Source: an uncultured Bacilli bacterium
GTDB taxonomy: Bacteria; Bacillota_I; Bacilli_A; RFN20; CAG-826
Length of the DNA stretch: 51,053 nucleotides
Assembly (NCBI GenBank): GCA_944350425.1
Contig: CALVOX010000008.1
Span: 1 to 51,053, forward strand
Reading direction: 5' to 3'
The notes below the pieces were generated by a model that worked only from the letters and a program-made list of their open reading frames with translations, searched no databases and was not told the DNA's origin. Made by a program: the position numbers and the translations under genes. Positions 33,448 to 42,418 of this stretch are shown piece after piece (the first letter of the stretch is position 1; each line of letters starts with the position of its first letter).

Positions 33448-34647
33448 TTAATACTCGAATACCTCAATCTCTAAATCACTACGAGGATAAGAACAACAAG
33501 GATGAATATAATTAAATTTCTTATCTACTTCATTAAGTTTAAGATATTTAGTAGAAGCATATTCTCCTTTAATTAAACGAGATCTACAATACCCGCATCC
33601 ACCTAAATGACATTTTGATCTAATCATTACATTATTTCTTTCTAATGCTTCTAAGATAGTTTCGTTTCCTTTAGCTTTTATAACTAAAGGTTCTTTTCCT
33701 TTAGTTATAATCTTAATATTATAAACATTACTATCACCGTCTAAATATAATGGAGAATTTTCAATACGAATATATTTTGGCAATAAATTTAATTTAGGTA
33801 GCTCATTATTTCTTAAATTATCAATCATTAATGTAGGACCAGCAACAAAGATTGAATAATTCGAATTATCGCTAAACTTTGATGCATATTTTGAAATAAG
33901 TTCACTAGTAATAAATCCATGTTCTTCATTATCTAGTTTTTCATCACTAAAAACATGGATTACTTTAACTTTGTTATTAGATTTATTTATTATATCTAAC
34001 AACTCATCTTTGTATAAAATATCTTTACTAGTTCTTACTCCATAAAGAATTGTTAAATTAAAATCTTCAATTCCTTCAACAATTGCTTTAGCCATTGAAA
34101 CAAATGGCGTAATTCCTACTCCTCCTGCTAAAGCAATAACATTTTTAGAATCTCTTAAAGAATTATAAGTTAAAAATCCTCCTGGTTCGCTTGATTCTAG
34201 TTTCATTCCAATAGTTGCTTTATCTAACATAAAGTTTGATAAAGCACCATTATCTACTCTTTTTATAGTAATTTTATAGAAACCTTCGTTGCTATCAAAT
34301 ACTTCTTTAGGTGAAGAAACTATCGAATAAGTTCTACTTAATAATGAATTATCTTTATCATGAACATAGATTGATAAGTATGAACCTGCTTTAAAAGGTG
34401 CTAGTTCTTTTTGCTTAGATTTATCAGCAACTAAAATAAATGATTTAGTATCTTCGTTTTCTTTAATAATATCTTTAATTATTAAATATTGTTTATAAGG
34501 ATGATAAAGTCTAGCTATATCATTTGCCTTATAAGAACAAGGCAATTCTTGTTCACTAGCTTCTTCTATTGCTTTTTCTCTATTATCACCTAAATGTTTA
34601 AACTTAAGCATATCGCCTAAGCCAAATAGCCCAACCTTTACTTTCAT
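33448..34647 (-). CDS. Flavin reductase with C-terminal [2Fe-2S] domain
   Basis: A 399-residue FNR-type oxidoreductase. An N-terminal region is followed by an FAD domain with LLSRTYSIVSSP (about 103-114), an NAD(P)H domain starting LAGGVGITPF (about 172-181), and a C-terminal plant-type [2Fe-2S] ferredoxin domain with C-x4-C-x2-C (CHLGGCGYC) plus a distal Cys. The electron route NAD(P)H to FAD to [2Fe-2S] would deliver single electrons to a partner. It is 17 nt downstream of a CrtI-like flavoprotein gene, the likely recipient. Confidence 0.9.
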   Translation of the reverse strand: MKVKVGLFGLGDMLKFKHLGDNREKAIEEASEQELPCSYKANDIARLYHPYKQYLIIKDIIKENEDTKSFILVADKSKQKELAPFKAGSYLSIYVHDKDNSLLSRTYSIVSSPKEVFDSNEGFYKITIKRVDNGALSNFMLDKATIGMKLESSEPGGFLTYNSLRDSKNVIALAGGVGITPFVSMAKAIVEGIEDFNLTILYGVRTSKDILYKDELLDIINKSNNKVKVIHVFSDEKLDNEEHGFITSELISKYASKFSDNSNYSIFVAGPTLMIDNLRNNELPKLNLLPKYIRIENSPLYLDGDSNVYNIKIITKGKEPLVIKAKGNETILEALERNNVMIRSKCHLGGCGYCRSRLIKGEYASTKYLKLNEVDKKFNYIHPCCSYPRSDLEIEVFEY

Positions 34648-34664
34648 TTGTCTTTACCTCTTAA

Positions 34665-36203
34665 CTAATTATCTTTCTTTAAATCGCCTAAAGTGAACTT
34701 AGCAGCCAAATCTCCGCTTAAATAAGAAGAATTATATCCACTACTTCTCATAGCATGTCCACCACAGAATTTTAATCCATTAATATAGTCTTCATTATAC
34801 ATTCTCATAAGACGAGGCATCATGTTATCTAAATCAGCTGTTAAATATCCATAGATTGTTCCATCAGGAGAATCAGTATAATGAGCATAAGTTAAAGGTG
34901 TTGCAACTTCGATTTCTTCAATATAAGGTGTAATTTCTACTCCAGTTGCTTTTTCAAAAGTCTTAATAAAGTTTTTAGCTAGTTTATCCTTTAGTTCAAA
35001 ATAATTCTCTTTAGTTAAAGCTTTATCAAAACAATCTCCAAAGAATAATGAAGTAAAATATAAAATAGTTGTACCTTTAAGCGAAGCATTAGGCAAAGCA
35101 TTATTTAAACATACAACAACTTGCGAAGTATTATTTATATTATGCATTGATTCAAATTCTTTATTTGAATCAAGAGAATTATAAATAAAATAAGAATATT
35201 CTTTTAAACCTAATTCTTCTTTAGATTTATTTAAACCTAAAAATAAACTAAAACCTCTTCCTGATAAAGTTGAAAAATTAGCTCTTTGTAAAGCTTTTTT
35301 AGGAATAAGATTAGTATCTTTAATCATATGACCATAAACACTATGTGGGGAGGCATTTGAAATTACATGTTTTGTATTAATAATAGTTCCATCATCAAGA
35401 ACTACTCCTTTTACTTCGTTTTTATCTTTATCAATTAAGATTTCATCTACTTCTCTTCCATAATAGATTGTTCCACCATTTTTTATTATTTCATCAGCAA
35501 TCGTCATTGAAATATTATGACTTCTTTTAGTAGGTATTTGTGCTTTTAATGAAACATAAAGATAAACCATAATACAATAATGGATAAAACCAAGTTTTGA
35601 AGATGGTGCTCCTAAATAAGACCAATAAGTATTAAGGATATCTTGTGCTTTTTTAGGCATTTTAATTGCATTTAATACTGGGTCAACATTATATGGAGCT
35701 ACTCTCATGAAGTTAGGATATTTTTTCATTAATACTTTAGAATCAGGATGTCCTTTAGCTTCGTTTAAATATCTCATAGCATCTTGAATCTCTTTTCCTA
35801 ATTCAAAGAAAGTTCTCATTGATTTTCTTGAATTAGGAACGTATTCTTCCATCTTATTAATGAAGTTCTCTATTCCAAAAGGCATAACATAATCATCTTC
35901 TTTATTACTTAATGAAATTACTCTAAAAGCTTCTGGAACATCAACAAATTCAATTTTATCAAGCAAATCTAATTCTTTAAAAAGGGTGTATAAATTCCCG
36001 TGATTCTCTTCATGACCAAAATCGCATAATTCATGAAGCGAGGCTTCAAAATTAAATCTTCCTCTTGAAAAAGAAGTTGCAAAGCCTCCAGGTAGAATAT
36101 GTCTTTCTACTAATAAAACTTTTTTACCACTTTTAGCAAGTCTTAAGCTAGCAATAAGCCCTCCATTACCAGCTCCTATTACTACACAATCAAATGAGTT
36201 CAT
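34665..36203 (-). CDS. CrtI-like (phytoene desaturase/carotenoid isomerase/retinol saturase-type) flavoprotein
   Basis: A 512-residue FAD/NAD(P) oxidoreductase with the N-terminal dinucleotide fold VVIGAGNGGLIASLRLAKSG (7-26), ERHILPGGFA, and the C-terminal FAD motif GLKFCGGHAMRSSGYNSSYLSG. Members saturate, desaturate or isomerise polyenes and other hydrophobic substrates. There are no other carotenoid genes in the window. Pairing with a [2Fe-2S] reductase suggests a reductive (saturase-like) reaction, but the substrate is unknown. First gene of a two-gene operon. Confidence 0.85.
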   Translation of the reverse strand: MNSFDCVVIGAGNGGLIASLRLAKSGKKVLLVERHILPGGFATSFSRGRFNFEASLHELCDFGHEENHGNLYTLFKELDLLDKIEFVDVPEAFRVISLSNKEDDYVMPFGIENFINKMEEYVPNSRKSMRTFFELGKEIQDAMRYLNEAKGHPDSKVLMKKYPNFMRVAPYNVDPVLNAIKMPKKAQDILNTYWSYLGAPSSKLGFIHYCIMVYLYVSLKAQIPTKRSHNISMTIADEIIKNGGTIYYGREVDEILIDKDKNEVKGVVLDDGTIINTKHVISNASPHSVYGHMIKDTNLIPKKALQRANFSTLSGRGFSLFLGLNKSKEELGLKEYSYFIYNSLDSNKEFESMHNINNTSQVVVCLNNALPNASLKGTTILYFTSLFFGDCFDKALTKENYFELKDKLAKNFIKTFEKATGVEITPYIEEIEVATPLTYAHYTDSPDGTIYGYLTADLDNMMPRLMRMYNEDYINGLKFCGGHAMRSSGYNSSYLSGDLAAKFTLGDLKKDN

Positions 36204-36319
36204 ATATATTTTTCCTCTTTCATAATATTATAAATATTTTTAGGATGACTTTATACTAAATCATGATTTAATACTAAAATATTTTCAAATATGATATATT
36301 TCTAAAATTGTTCTCTAAA

Positions 36320-36347
36320 ATTAAAAAAACACGATAATTATCGTGTT
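36320..36347 (-). terminator. Terminator after tRNA-Thr
   Basis: The palindrome AACACGATAATTATCGTGTT (core 36329-36347) is followed on the minus strand by a T-run. It has the same core as the tRNA-Trp terminator with one base-pair swap. Confidence 0.88.
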
Positions 36348-36357
36348 ATTTGTATTG

Positions 36358-36431
36358 TGGTGCCCCCTCGCAGAGTCGAACTACGCATAGATCCTTACCA
36401 TGGATCCGTTATACCGATTAACTAAGGGGGC
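36358..36431 (-). tRNA. tRNA-Thr (anticodon GGU)
   Basis: Minus-strand cloverleaf: acceptor GCCCCCT/AGGGGGC, anticodon stem GATCC/GGATC with loop ATGGTAA (anticodon GGT), T-arm CGTAG/CTGCG with TTCGACT. Encoded CCA at 36358-36360. Confidence 0.96.
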
Positions 36432-36432
36432 A

Positions 36433-36459
36433 ATTATTTTCGCCCAAAGCGAAAATAAT
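36433..36459 (-). other. Hairpin just upstream of tRNA-Thr
   Basis: ATTATTTTCGC (36433-36443) pairs with its complement at 36449-36459, an 11-bp stem with a 5-nt loop. It lies between the small membrane protein gene and tRNA-Thr. It could be a factor-dependent stop or a processing site; there is no T-run. Confidence 0.5.
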
Positions 36460-36496
36460 CTTACCATAATAAAGCTTATTTTTACAAGAATAAAAA

Positions 36497-36742
36497 TTAT
36501 TCAGCGAAGAAAGTAACTTTATCATTAGTAATTGTTGTAACTAAGTCAACGATTGAGAAAACTAAGCCAACAAATGGAATAACAATAATTAAGATACCTA
36601 AAATTAATGTTAAAATGTTTCCATTATTTCCGCCATCAATAAATTTTAAAATACGATAGACTCCAGAAACAATCCAACCCCAAAAAGGAATAAATAAAAT
36701 AATACGAATAATTTTATCCAATTGATTGAACTTATCACACAT
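36497..36742 (-). CDS. Small membrane protein (81 aa)
   Basis: Two hydrophobic segments (about 12-32, FIPFWGWIVSG, and 43-68, LTLILGILIIVIPFVGLVFSIV) with a glycine/asparagine linker. No family recognised; the FWGW-x-VSGVYRI pattern suggests a conserved small integral membrane protein. GGAGGTTA lies upstream of the ATG, supporting translation. It stands alone between rimO and tRNA-Thr. Confidence 0.7.
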   Translation of the reverse strand: MCDKFNQLDKIIRIILFIPFWGWIVSGVYRILKFIDGGNNGNILTLILGILIIVIPFVGLVFSIVDLVTTITNDKVTFFAE

Positions 36743-36803
36743 ATAATCTAACCTCCATTAATTCGTAATTTATATATGAAATATTATAAACTAAAATGTC
36801 AAT

Positions 36804-38108
36804 TTAATGTAATACTTCTTCACTAAATAAGTCATAAACAAAGGCGTGAGTAATCTTTATATTAACAATATCGCCTTCTTTATGTTTAACTTCACTTGAA
36901 AGAAAAACACTTCCGTCAATATCATCAATCGCATTGAAGCCACATCTTATTAAATAAACATTTTCACTTTCTTTCCCGATAACCATTCCTTTAAAAGTTT
37001 TACCGATTAAATTCTTATTTTCTTGATAAGAAATCTTCGCTTGAAGTTCCATTATCTCTTCTTTACGCATACTCTTTTCATCGTCCGGAATTTGGTCAAG
37101 CAATTTAGCCCCATAAGTTCCTTCTTCTTTAGAATAAGTAAATACACCTAAGTGATTAAAGTGATATTCTTCAATAAATTCTTTTAGCTCTTTAATATCT
37201 TCCTTAGTTTCGCCAGGATAGCCAACAATCAATGTTGTTCTAAAAATAGGATCTTTAACTCTAGATTTTATCTTATTAAATAAAGATATAATCGATTCTT
37301 TTCTATCTCGACGATTCATTCTTTTTAAAACATTATCCGATATATGTTGAATAGGAATATCAAAATAATGAGTCATTTTTGGATTATCATTAATAAAATC
37401 AATCAATTCGTCGCTAACTTCTTCTGGATAAAGGTAGAACAAACGTATAAATTCAAATCCTTCGATTTTATTGATTTCTTTAAGTAAAGTTACTAAATTA
37501 ATATCTTTATCTTTGAAATCTTTTCCATATCTTCCGGTATCTTGAGAAACTAAAATAAGTTCTTTAACGCCGTTTTTTGCTAAATCTTTAGCTTCATTAA
37601 CTAACTTATCAAAATCGAAGGATCTAAACCTTCCTCTAATATATGGAATAGCGCAGAATCCACAGAAATTATCGCAGCCTTCAGAAATTTTTAAATAAGC
37701 AGTATAAGGTTTAGTCGATAAAACACGGTTAAAAATATCAAAATTTGTATATGTTTCTTCTTTTATATTAAATAATTCATATACTTTTTCTTGAAATTTA
37801 GGATAATCTTTCAAAGTAATCCAAAGACTTACTTCAGGAATTTCTTTTTCTAGTTCTTCTTTATATCTTTCAACTAAACATCCGCAAACAACAATCTTTG
37901 CTTTTTCATATTGCAAAGATTTAAGAATTACATCAATACCTTCAACCTTAGCATCTAAAATAAAACCACAAGTATTGATGATAATTAAATCGCATTCATC
38001 TAGTTTTGAAGTAATATTAAAATATTCATTTTTAAATAAACTTAAAATAGCTTCACTATCAACTGTATTTTTATCACAGCCTAATGTTATTAATCCAACG
38101 TTTATCAT
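36804..38108 (-). CDS. rimO: Ribosomal protein S12 methylthiotransferase RimO
   Basis: A radical SAM enzyme that methylthiolates an aspartate of S12. The 434 residues comprise an N-terminal UPF0004 domain with ITLGCDKNTVDSE (7-19), a radical SAM motif C-x3-C-x2-C in EGCDNFCGFCAIP (about 143-155), the RimO-type QDTGRYGKDF segment and a C-terminal TRAM domain. The GCDKN-x-VDSE and YIRGRFRS patterns favour RimO over the tRNA enzymes MiaB/MtaB. It lies 9 nt from malQ and may be cotranscribed. It needs two [4Fe-4S] clusters, in keeping with an anaerobic life. Confidence 0.93.
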   Translation of the reverse strand: MINVGLITLGCDKNTVDSEAILSLFKNEYFNITSKLDECDLIIINTCGFILDAKVEGIDVILKSLQYEKAKIVVCGCLVERYKEELEKEIPEVSLWITLKDYPKFQEKVYELFNIKEETYTNFDIFNRVLSTKPYTAYLKISEGCDNFCGFCAIPYIRGRFRSFDFDKLVNEAKDLAKNGVKELILVSQDTGRYGKDFKDKDINLVTLLKEINKIEGFEFIRLFYLYPEEVSDELIDFINDNPKMTHYFDIPIQHISDNVLKRMNRRDRKESIISLFNKIKSRVKDPIFRTTLIVGYPGETKEDIKELKEFIEEYHFNHLGVFTYSKEEGTYGAKLLDQIPDDEKSMRKEEIMELQAKISYQENKNLIGKTFKGMVIGKESENVYLIRCGFNAIDDIDGSVFLSSEVKHKEGDIVNIKITHAFVYDLFSEEVLH

Positions 38109-38117
38109 TTTACTTAA

Positions 38118-39566
38118 TTATCTATTATATTTATTAACTAAAGAGGCGATATAAGGAGCCTTCTTCTTTAATTCCTCTAATGATTTAATTCTAAAAGTCC
38201 AGTTAGGTTCTCCAAAAGTTCCTGGAGTATTCATTCTATAATATGAATCTAATCCTAAAAAATCTTGAGTGGGGACAATTAAATATTCAGCATCAGATTT
38301 AAAGGCAAAATTTAATATTGCATCAAGGAAATTCTTACCATCAATCTTCTCGTATCTCATCTTAATATTTAGTAAAGTTTTTTTGCCTTCATCAAGTTCT
38401 TTATACCAACCAACTAAAGTATTGTTATCATGGGTTCCAGTATATAAAACTTGGTTTTGCTTTATTTCGATATCTCTTTTAAATAAATCAAATTCTAAGA
38501 CATTCATTCCGATTAAATGATATTTATCTCTTAATAATTCAACAGAGGGGATAATATCACCTAAATCTTCAACAAAAATTTTTAAATCTAAGTTTCTAGA
38601 TTCGATTAATGAGAAAAATTCATCGCCTTTAGCCTTTTTCCAAAAACCATTTCTAGCAGTGTTTTCGTTAAAAGGAATGCAATAATATGTATCAAACGCT
38701 CTAAAATGGTCAATTCTTATATAATCATATAATTTATTAGCATTTTCTAATCTTTGGAACCAGAAATCAAAATTATCATCTTGTAAGAACTCCCAATCGT
38801 AAACTGGATTTCCCCATCTTTGACCATCTTCGGAAAAATAATCTGGTGGTACACCAGCAACAAAAGCAGGAACATCATTTTCATCGAGCATAAAATTATC
38901 TTGATTTGCCCAACAATCTGATGAATTAAGACCAACATAAAATGGAATATCACCCATTAAAGAAACACCATTTTTATGAGCATATTCTCTTAAAAGTTCA
39001 AATTCTTTATAAGCAATATATTGTAACCATTCGATATAAAGAATTTCTTCTTTATAAGGAGCATCATTAAATGTTCTTTTGTGATATGGAGCATATCTTT
39101 CTTCTTTTTCCCATTTATACCAATCTTGATAATTATTTTTTCTTAATAAAACGTTAAAAAGAGCGTATTGATAAACCCATGGATTATTTTTTAAAAATTC
39201 TTTAAATTTTTGTGATTTAGTATCTTTTTGAACTTTAAATGCTTCTTTAAAATACTTTTCTTTATACTTTCTTACTTTTTCGAAATCAACTCTATCACTT
39301 GTTTTACCATGAGTTCTATATCCTTTGATATAGTGCTTATCTTTTAAGTATTTTAAAGAAATGTAGATAGGATCAATTGCTTCTCCACATTCACTTTGAT
39401 AAGGACTAGAACCATATCCAACAGGATTTAAAGGTAATAATTGCCAAATCTTTATATTTGCTTCTTTTAATATATCAATAAACTCGTAGGCGCTTTCGTA
39501 TAAATCCCCTATACCTTGGTCACTTGGTAAAGAAGACAAGGCCATTAATATTCCAGAACTTCTCAT
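38118..39566 (-). CDS. malQ: 4-alpha-glucanotransferase (amylomaltase, GH77)
   Basis: Transfers glucan segments during maltodextrin or glycogen turnover. The 482-residue protein starts RSSGILMALSSLPS with the GIGD motif. The catalytic residues lie in IRIDHFRAFDTYY (nucleophile Asp), VEDLGDI (acid/base Glu) and YTGTHDNNTLVGW (Asp). The length is that of the short bacterial amylomaltase. No other glycogen genes are in the window. It probably shares a transcript with rimO. Confidence 0.96.
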   Translation of the reverse strand: MRSSGILMALSSLPSDQGIGDLYESAYEFIDILKEANIKIWQLLPLNPVGYGSSPYQSECGEAIDPIYISLKYLKDKHYIKGYRTHGKTSDRVDFEKVRKYKEKYFKEAFKVQKDTKSQKFKEFLKNNPWVYQYALFNVLLRKNNYQDWYKWEKEERYAPYHKRTFNDAPYKEEILYIEWLQYIAYKEFELLREYAHKNGVSLMGDIPFYVGLNSSDCWANQDNFMLDENDVPAFVAGVPPDYFSEDGQRWGNPVYDWEFLQDDNFDFWFQRLENANKLYDYIRIDHFRAFDTYYCIPFNENTARNGFWKKAKGDEFFSLIESRNLDLKIFVEDLGDIIPSVELLRDKYHLIGMNVLEFDLFKRDIEIKQNQVLYTGTHDNNTLVGWYKELDEGKKTLLNIKMRYEKIDGKNFLDAILNFAFKSDAEYLIVPTQDFLGLDSYYRMNTPGTFGEPNWTFRIKSLEELKKKAPYIASLVNKYNR

Positions 39567-39694
39567 ATGGCCATATTATAGCGAATTTCTTTTTGATAAT
39601 AAAACAATAATAAGCAATATTTATTAGTATTTTTTTAATAAAATGATTTTGAGCGATTTATTAAATAAACTAGATTACAACGATATTTTTTTAT

Positions 39695-39723
39695 TTTATT
39701 TATACCTCAAATAAGTGTATATT
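39695..39723 (+). promoter_or_regulatory. Promoter of typA
   Basis: TATATT (39718-39723) is preceded by a 17-nt spacer and a weak TTTATT -35 (39695-39700). The 15 bases ending in the -10 are identical to those of the infC promoter. Confidence 0.55.
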
Positions 39724-39748
39724 ATATACGTTTTAAAGGAGAGAAAGA

Positions 39749-41584
39749 ATGAAACTACGTAATGTTGCAATTATCGCTCACGTTGACCATGGTAAAACGA
39801 CTTTAGTTAACCAATTATTAAAATGTTCTGATACTTTAAGAGAAAATCAAAAACTTCAAGATAGAGCCATGGATAGTAACGATATCGAAAGAGAAAGAGG
39901 AATTACTATTTTAGCAAAAACAACTAGTGTTATTTATAAAGATTATAAAATTAATATCTTAGATACTCCAGGCCATGCTGACTTTGGCGGCGAAGTTGAA
40001 AGAATTATGCATATGGTCGATGGTTGCCTCCTTTTGGTTGATGCTTTTGAAGGAACAATGCCTCAAACTAGATTTGTCTTAAAAAAGGCCTTAGAGGCTC
40101 ACGTCAAACCAGTTGTTATTATTAATAAAGTTGATAGACCTAACGCCAACCCTGTAAAAGCTGTTGATGAAGTTTTACAACTTTTTATGGAACTTGATGC
40201 TCCAGAAGATTTCTTAGACTTTAAAGTTGCTTATACTAGCGCATTAAATGGAACATCTTCTTTAGACCCATCGTTATCGACTCAAAAACCTGGAATGAGT
40301 AATATATTTGACTTAATTATTGATGAAATCCCTGAACCTCCTGTAACTCAAGATGGACCACTTCAAGTTCAAGTAGCTCTTCTTGATTATAATGATTACG
40401 TTGGAAGAATGGGTATTGGTCGAATTCAAAGAGGAAAAATCAAAGTTGGTCAAACAGTCACTTGTTCAAGAATTGATGGTTCGACAACAAACTTCAAAAT
40501 TCTTAAATTAATTGGATATTCTGGTTTAAGCAAAATCGATATTGATGAATGTAATGCTGGTGATATTTGCGCCATTGCTGGCCTTCCCGATATCAATGTT
40601 GGTGAAACAATTTGTGAATTAAATAATGTCGAACCACTTCCATTACTCCATATTGATGAGCCAACTCTACAAATGACTTTTGGAACCAATACTTCCCCTT
40701 TTGCTGGAAAAGATGGAAAATTTTTAACTGCAAGACAAATTGAAGAAAGATTAAATAAAGAAAAAGAAAAAGATGTTTCTTTAAAAGTTGAAAGAGTTCC
40801 AAATAAAGAAAATTGGATAGTTTCCGGAAGAGGTGAACTCCATTTAGGTATTTTAATTGAAAACATGAGAAGAGAAGGTTTTGAAATTGAAGTCTCTCGT
40901 CCTCAAGTTATTATCAAAGAAATTGACGGTGTTAAAATGGAACCATACGAAGATCTTTCAATTGAAGTTCCAAATGATTATGTTGGTGATGTTATGACTT
41001 CTCTAGGAAGTAGAGACGCTGAACTTATCAACATGGATGCTAACGAAATAAACACCAAAATTAATTATATAATTCCGTCAAGAGGATTAATTGGTTTTGT
41101 TACTAATTTCCTTACAATGACTAGAGGTTATGGAATTATCGCTCATACTTATAAAGAATATAGACCTGTTTCAAAAGGTAAAATCGGCGAAAGACAAATT
41201 GGTGTATTAGTCGCTACTGCAACCGGAACTTCTACTCCATATGCTTTACAACACGTTGAAGATAGAGGCGTTATGTTTATTGGGCCAGGTGTTGAAATCT
41301 ATGAAGGTATGATAGTTGGTGAAAATAAATACGATACTGATTTAAGTGTTAATGTATGTCAAACTAAAAACTTAACTAACCAAAGAGCTGCAGCTAAAGA
41401 CCAAACTGTCGTTTTAAAAACACCTAGAAAAATGTCTTTAGAAGGTTGTCTAGATTACATTAACATGGATGAATTAGTTGAAATTACGCCTAAAACTTAT
41501 CGTATGAGAAAAAGAATTCTTAACGATGCTGAAAGAAAGAAATACGAAGCAAAAATTAGAAGTCTTGAAGGAATAACAAAATAA
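39749..41584 (+). CDS. typA: Ribosome-associated GTPase TypA/BipA
   Basis: A translational GTPase involved in 50S assembly and stress growth. The 611 residues comprise the G domain with G1 AHVDHGKTT (10-18), the switch segment RERGITI, G3 DTPGHADF and G4 NKVDR; domain II; EF-G-like domains III and V; and the BipA-specific C-terminal domain ending SLEGITK. A strong AAAGGAGAGAA ribosome binding site precedes the ATG. Single gene with its own promoter and a bidirectional terminator. Confidence 0.98.
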   Translation: MKLRNVAIIAHVDHGKTTLVNQLLKCSDTLRENQKLQDRAMDSNDIERERGITILAKTTSVIYKDYKINILDTPGHADFGGEVERIMHMVDGCLLLVDAFEGTMPQTRFVLKKALEAHVKPVVIINKVDRPNANPVKAVDEVLQLFMELDAPEDFLDFKVAYTSALNGTSSLDPSLSTQKPGMSNIFDLIIDEIPEPPVTQDGPLQVQVALLDYNDYVGRMGIGRIQRGKIKVGQTVTCSRIDGSTTNFKILKLIGYSGLSKIDIDECNAGDICAIAGLPDINVGETICELNNVEPLPLLHIDEPTLQMTFGTNTSPFAGKDGKFLTARQIEERLNKEKEKDVSLKVERVPNKENWIVSGRGELHLGILIENMRREGFEIEVSRPQVIIKEIDGVKMEPYEDLSIEVPNDYVGDVMTSLGSRDAELINMDANEINTKINYIIPSRGLIGFVTNFLTMTRGYGIIAHTYKEYRPVSKGKIGERQIGVLVATATGTSTPYALQHVEDRGVMFIGPGVEIYEGMIVGENKYDTDLSVNVCQTKNLTNQRAAAKDQTVVLKTPRKMSLEGCLDYINMDELVEITPKTYRMRKRILNDAERKKYEAKIRSLEGITK

Positions 41585-41586
41585 AT

Positions 41587-41620
41587 AAAAAATCTGAGCT
41601 GAGTCTCAGATTTTTTATTT
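41587..41620. terminator. Bidirectional terminator after typA
   Basis: AATCTGAG (41591-41598) pairs with CTCAGATT (41605-41612), with A-run and T-run flanks, serving typA and the converging YlmH-like gene. Confidence 0.88.
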
Positions 41621-42415
41621 ATATAAAGAAATACTAATTAAATATCGATCTTTTCTAGTGGTTTTAATAACTCCATTATATATAAACTTACCCTTACTTT
41701 TAATAGAAACTCTATCTTCATCTTTTAGTAAAAACGATGGAGATTTTATTGCGATTCCATTAACAAAAACAAACTCATTATTGATTAAAGATTTAGAATC
41801 TTCCCTTGATAATTTAGAAAATACACTTGAAATAACATTATCAAGCCTTAATGAAGATGCATTTACTTCTAATTCTTTAAAAGTAGGTTTTATATTTTTA
41901 ATTTCTTCATTATTTAGATCTAATAATTGAGCTTTTACATCACTATGTCTAATTTTAGATATATTATTTATAACTTCGTTTTCGATTTCTTTTTTAACAA
42001 AAACATAGGCATTAACTTTATCTTTGATATAAATATCACCAAAAAATTCTCTTTTTAATCCTAAGTTCATTAAAGCTCCTAGATAATCTCGATGACTTAA
42101 ATTATTTTCAAAATACTTGATGTTCTTTGGATATATTTTTATAACACTGATTATTTCATTAAGAAATGTATTTGGATTATTTATAAGGTCATTTTTATCA
42201 ATATATGTTGGAAGAAAAAATAAAATCTTTCTTTCTGAAAACATATTTCCTCCATAAAAATAATAATTATTTATATCTTTAGAGGACTCTAAAATAGGAG
42301 TAATTTCTGAAATTTCTGATAATGTTAAAAAAGAAGTAAAAGTTAAAATATCTTTATAATTTCTTCTTAAAGATAAATCTTTTATATGCCCTAATAGTAA
42401 AGATATATCTTCCAT
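41615..42415 (-). CDS. YlmH-like RNA-binding protein with S4 domain
   Basis: A 266-residue protein of the YlmH family: an N-terminal RRM-like domain, a middle region with the LSHRDYLGALMNLGLKRE pattern typical of the family, and a C-terminal S4 RNA-binding domain (about 182-245, LRLDNVISSVFSKLSRED). In Bacillus and Streptococcus, YlmH sits in the division cluster and affects ribosome rescue and division. Here it is isolated from that cluster and follows the cardiolipin synthase gene by 3 nt with no separate ribosome binding site, suggesting translational coupling. Confidence 0.82.
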   Translation of the reverse strand: MEDISLLLGHIKDLSLRRNYKDILTFTSFLTLSEISEITPILESSKDINNYYFYGGNMFSERKILFFLPTYIDKNDLINNPNTFLNEIISVIKIYPKNIKYFENNLSHRDYLGALMNLGLKREFFGDIYIKDKVNAYVFVKKEIENEVINNISKIRHSDVKAQLLDLNNEEIKNIKPTFKELEVNASSLRLDNVISSVFSKLSREDSKSLINNEFVFVNGIAIKSPSFLLKDEDRVSIKSKGKFIYNGVIKTTRKDRYLISISLYK

Positions 42416-42418
42416 AAA

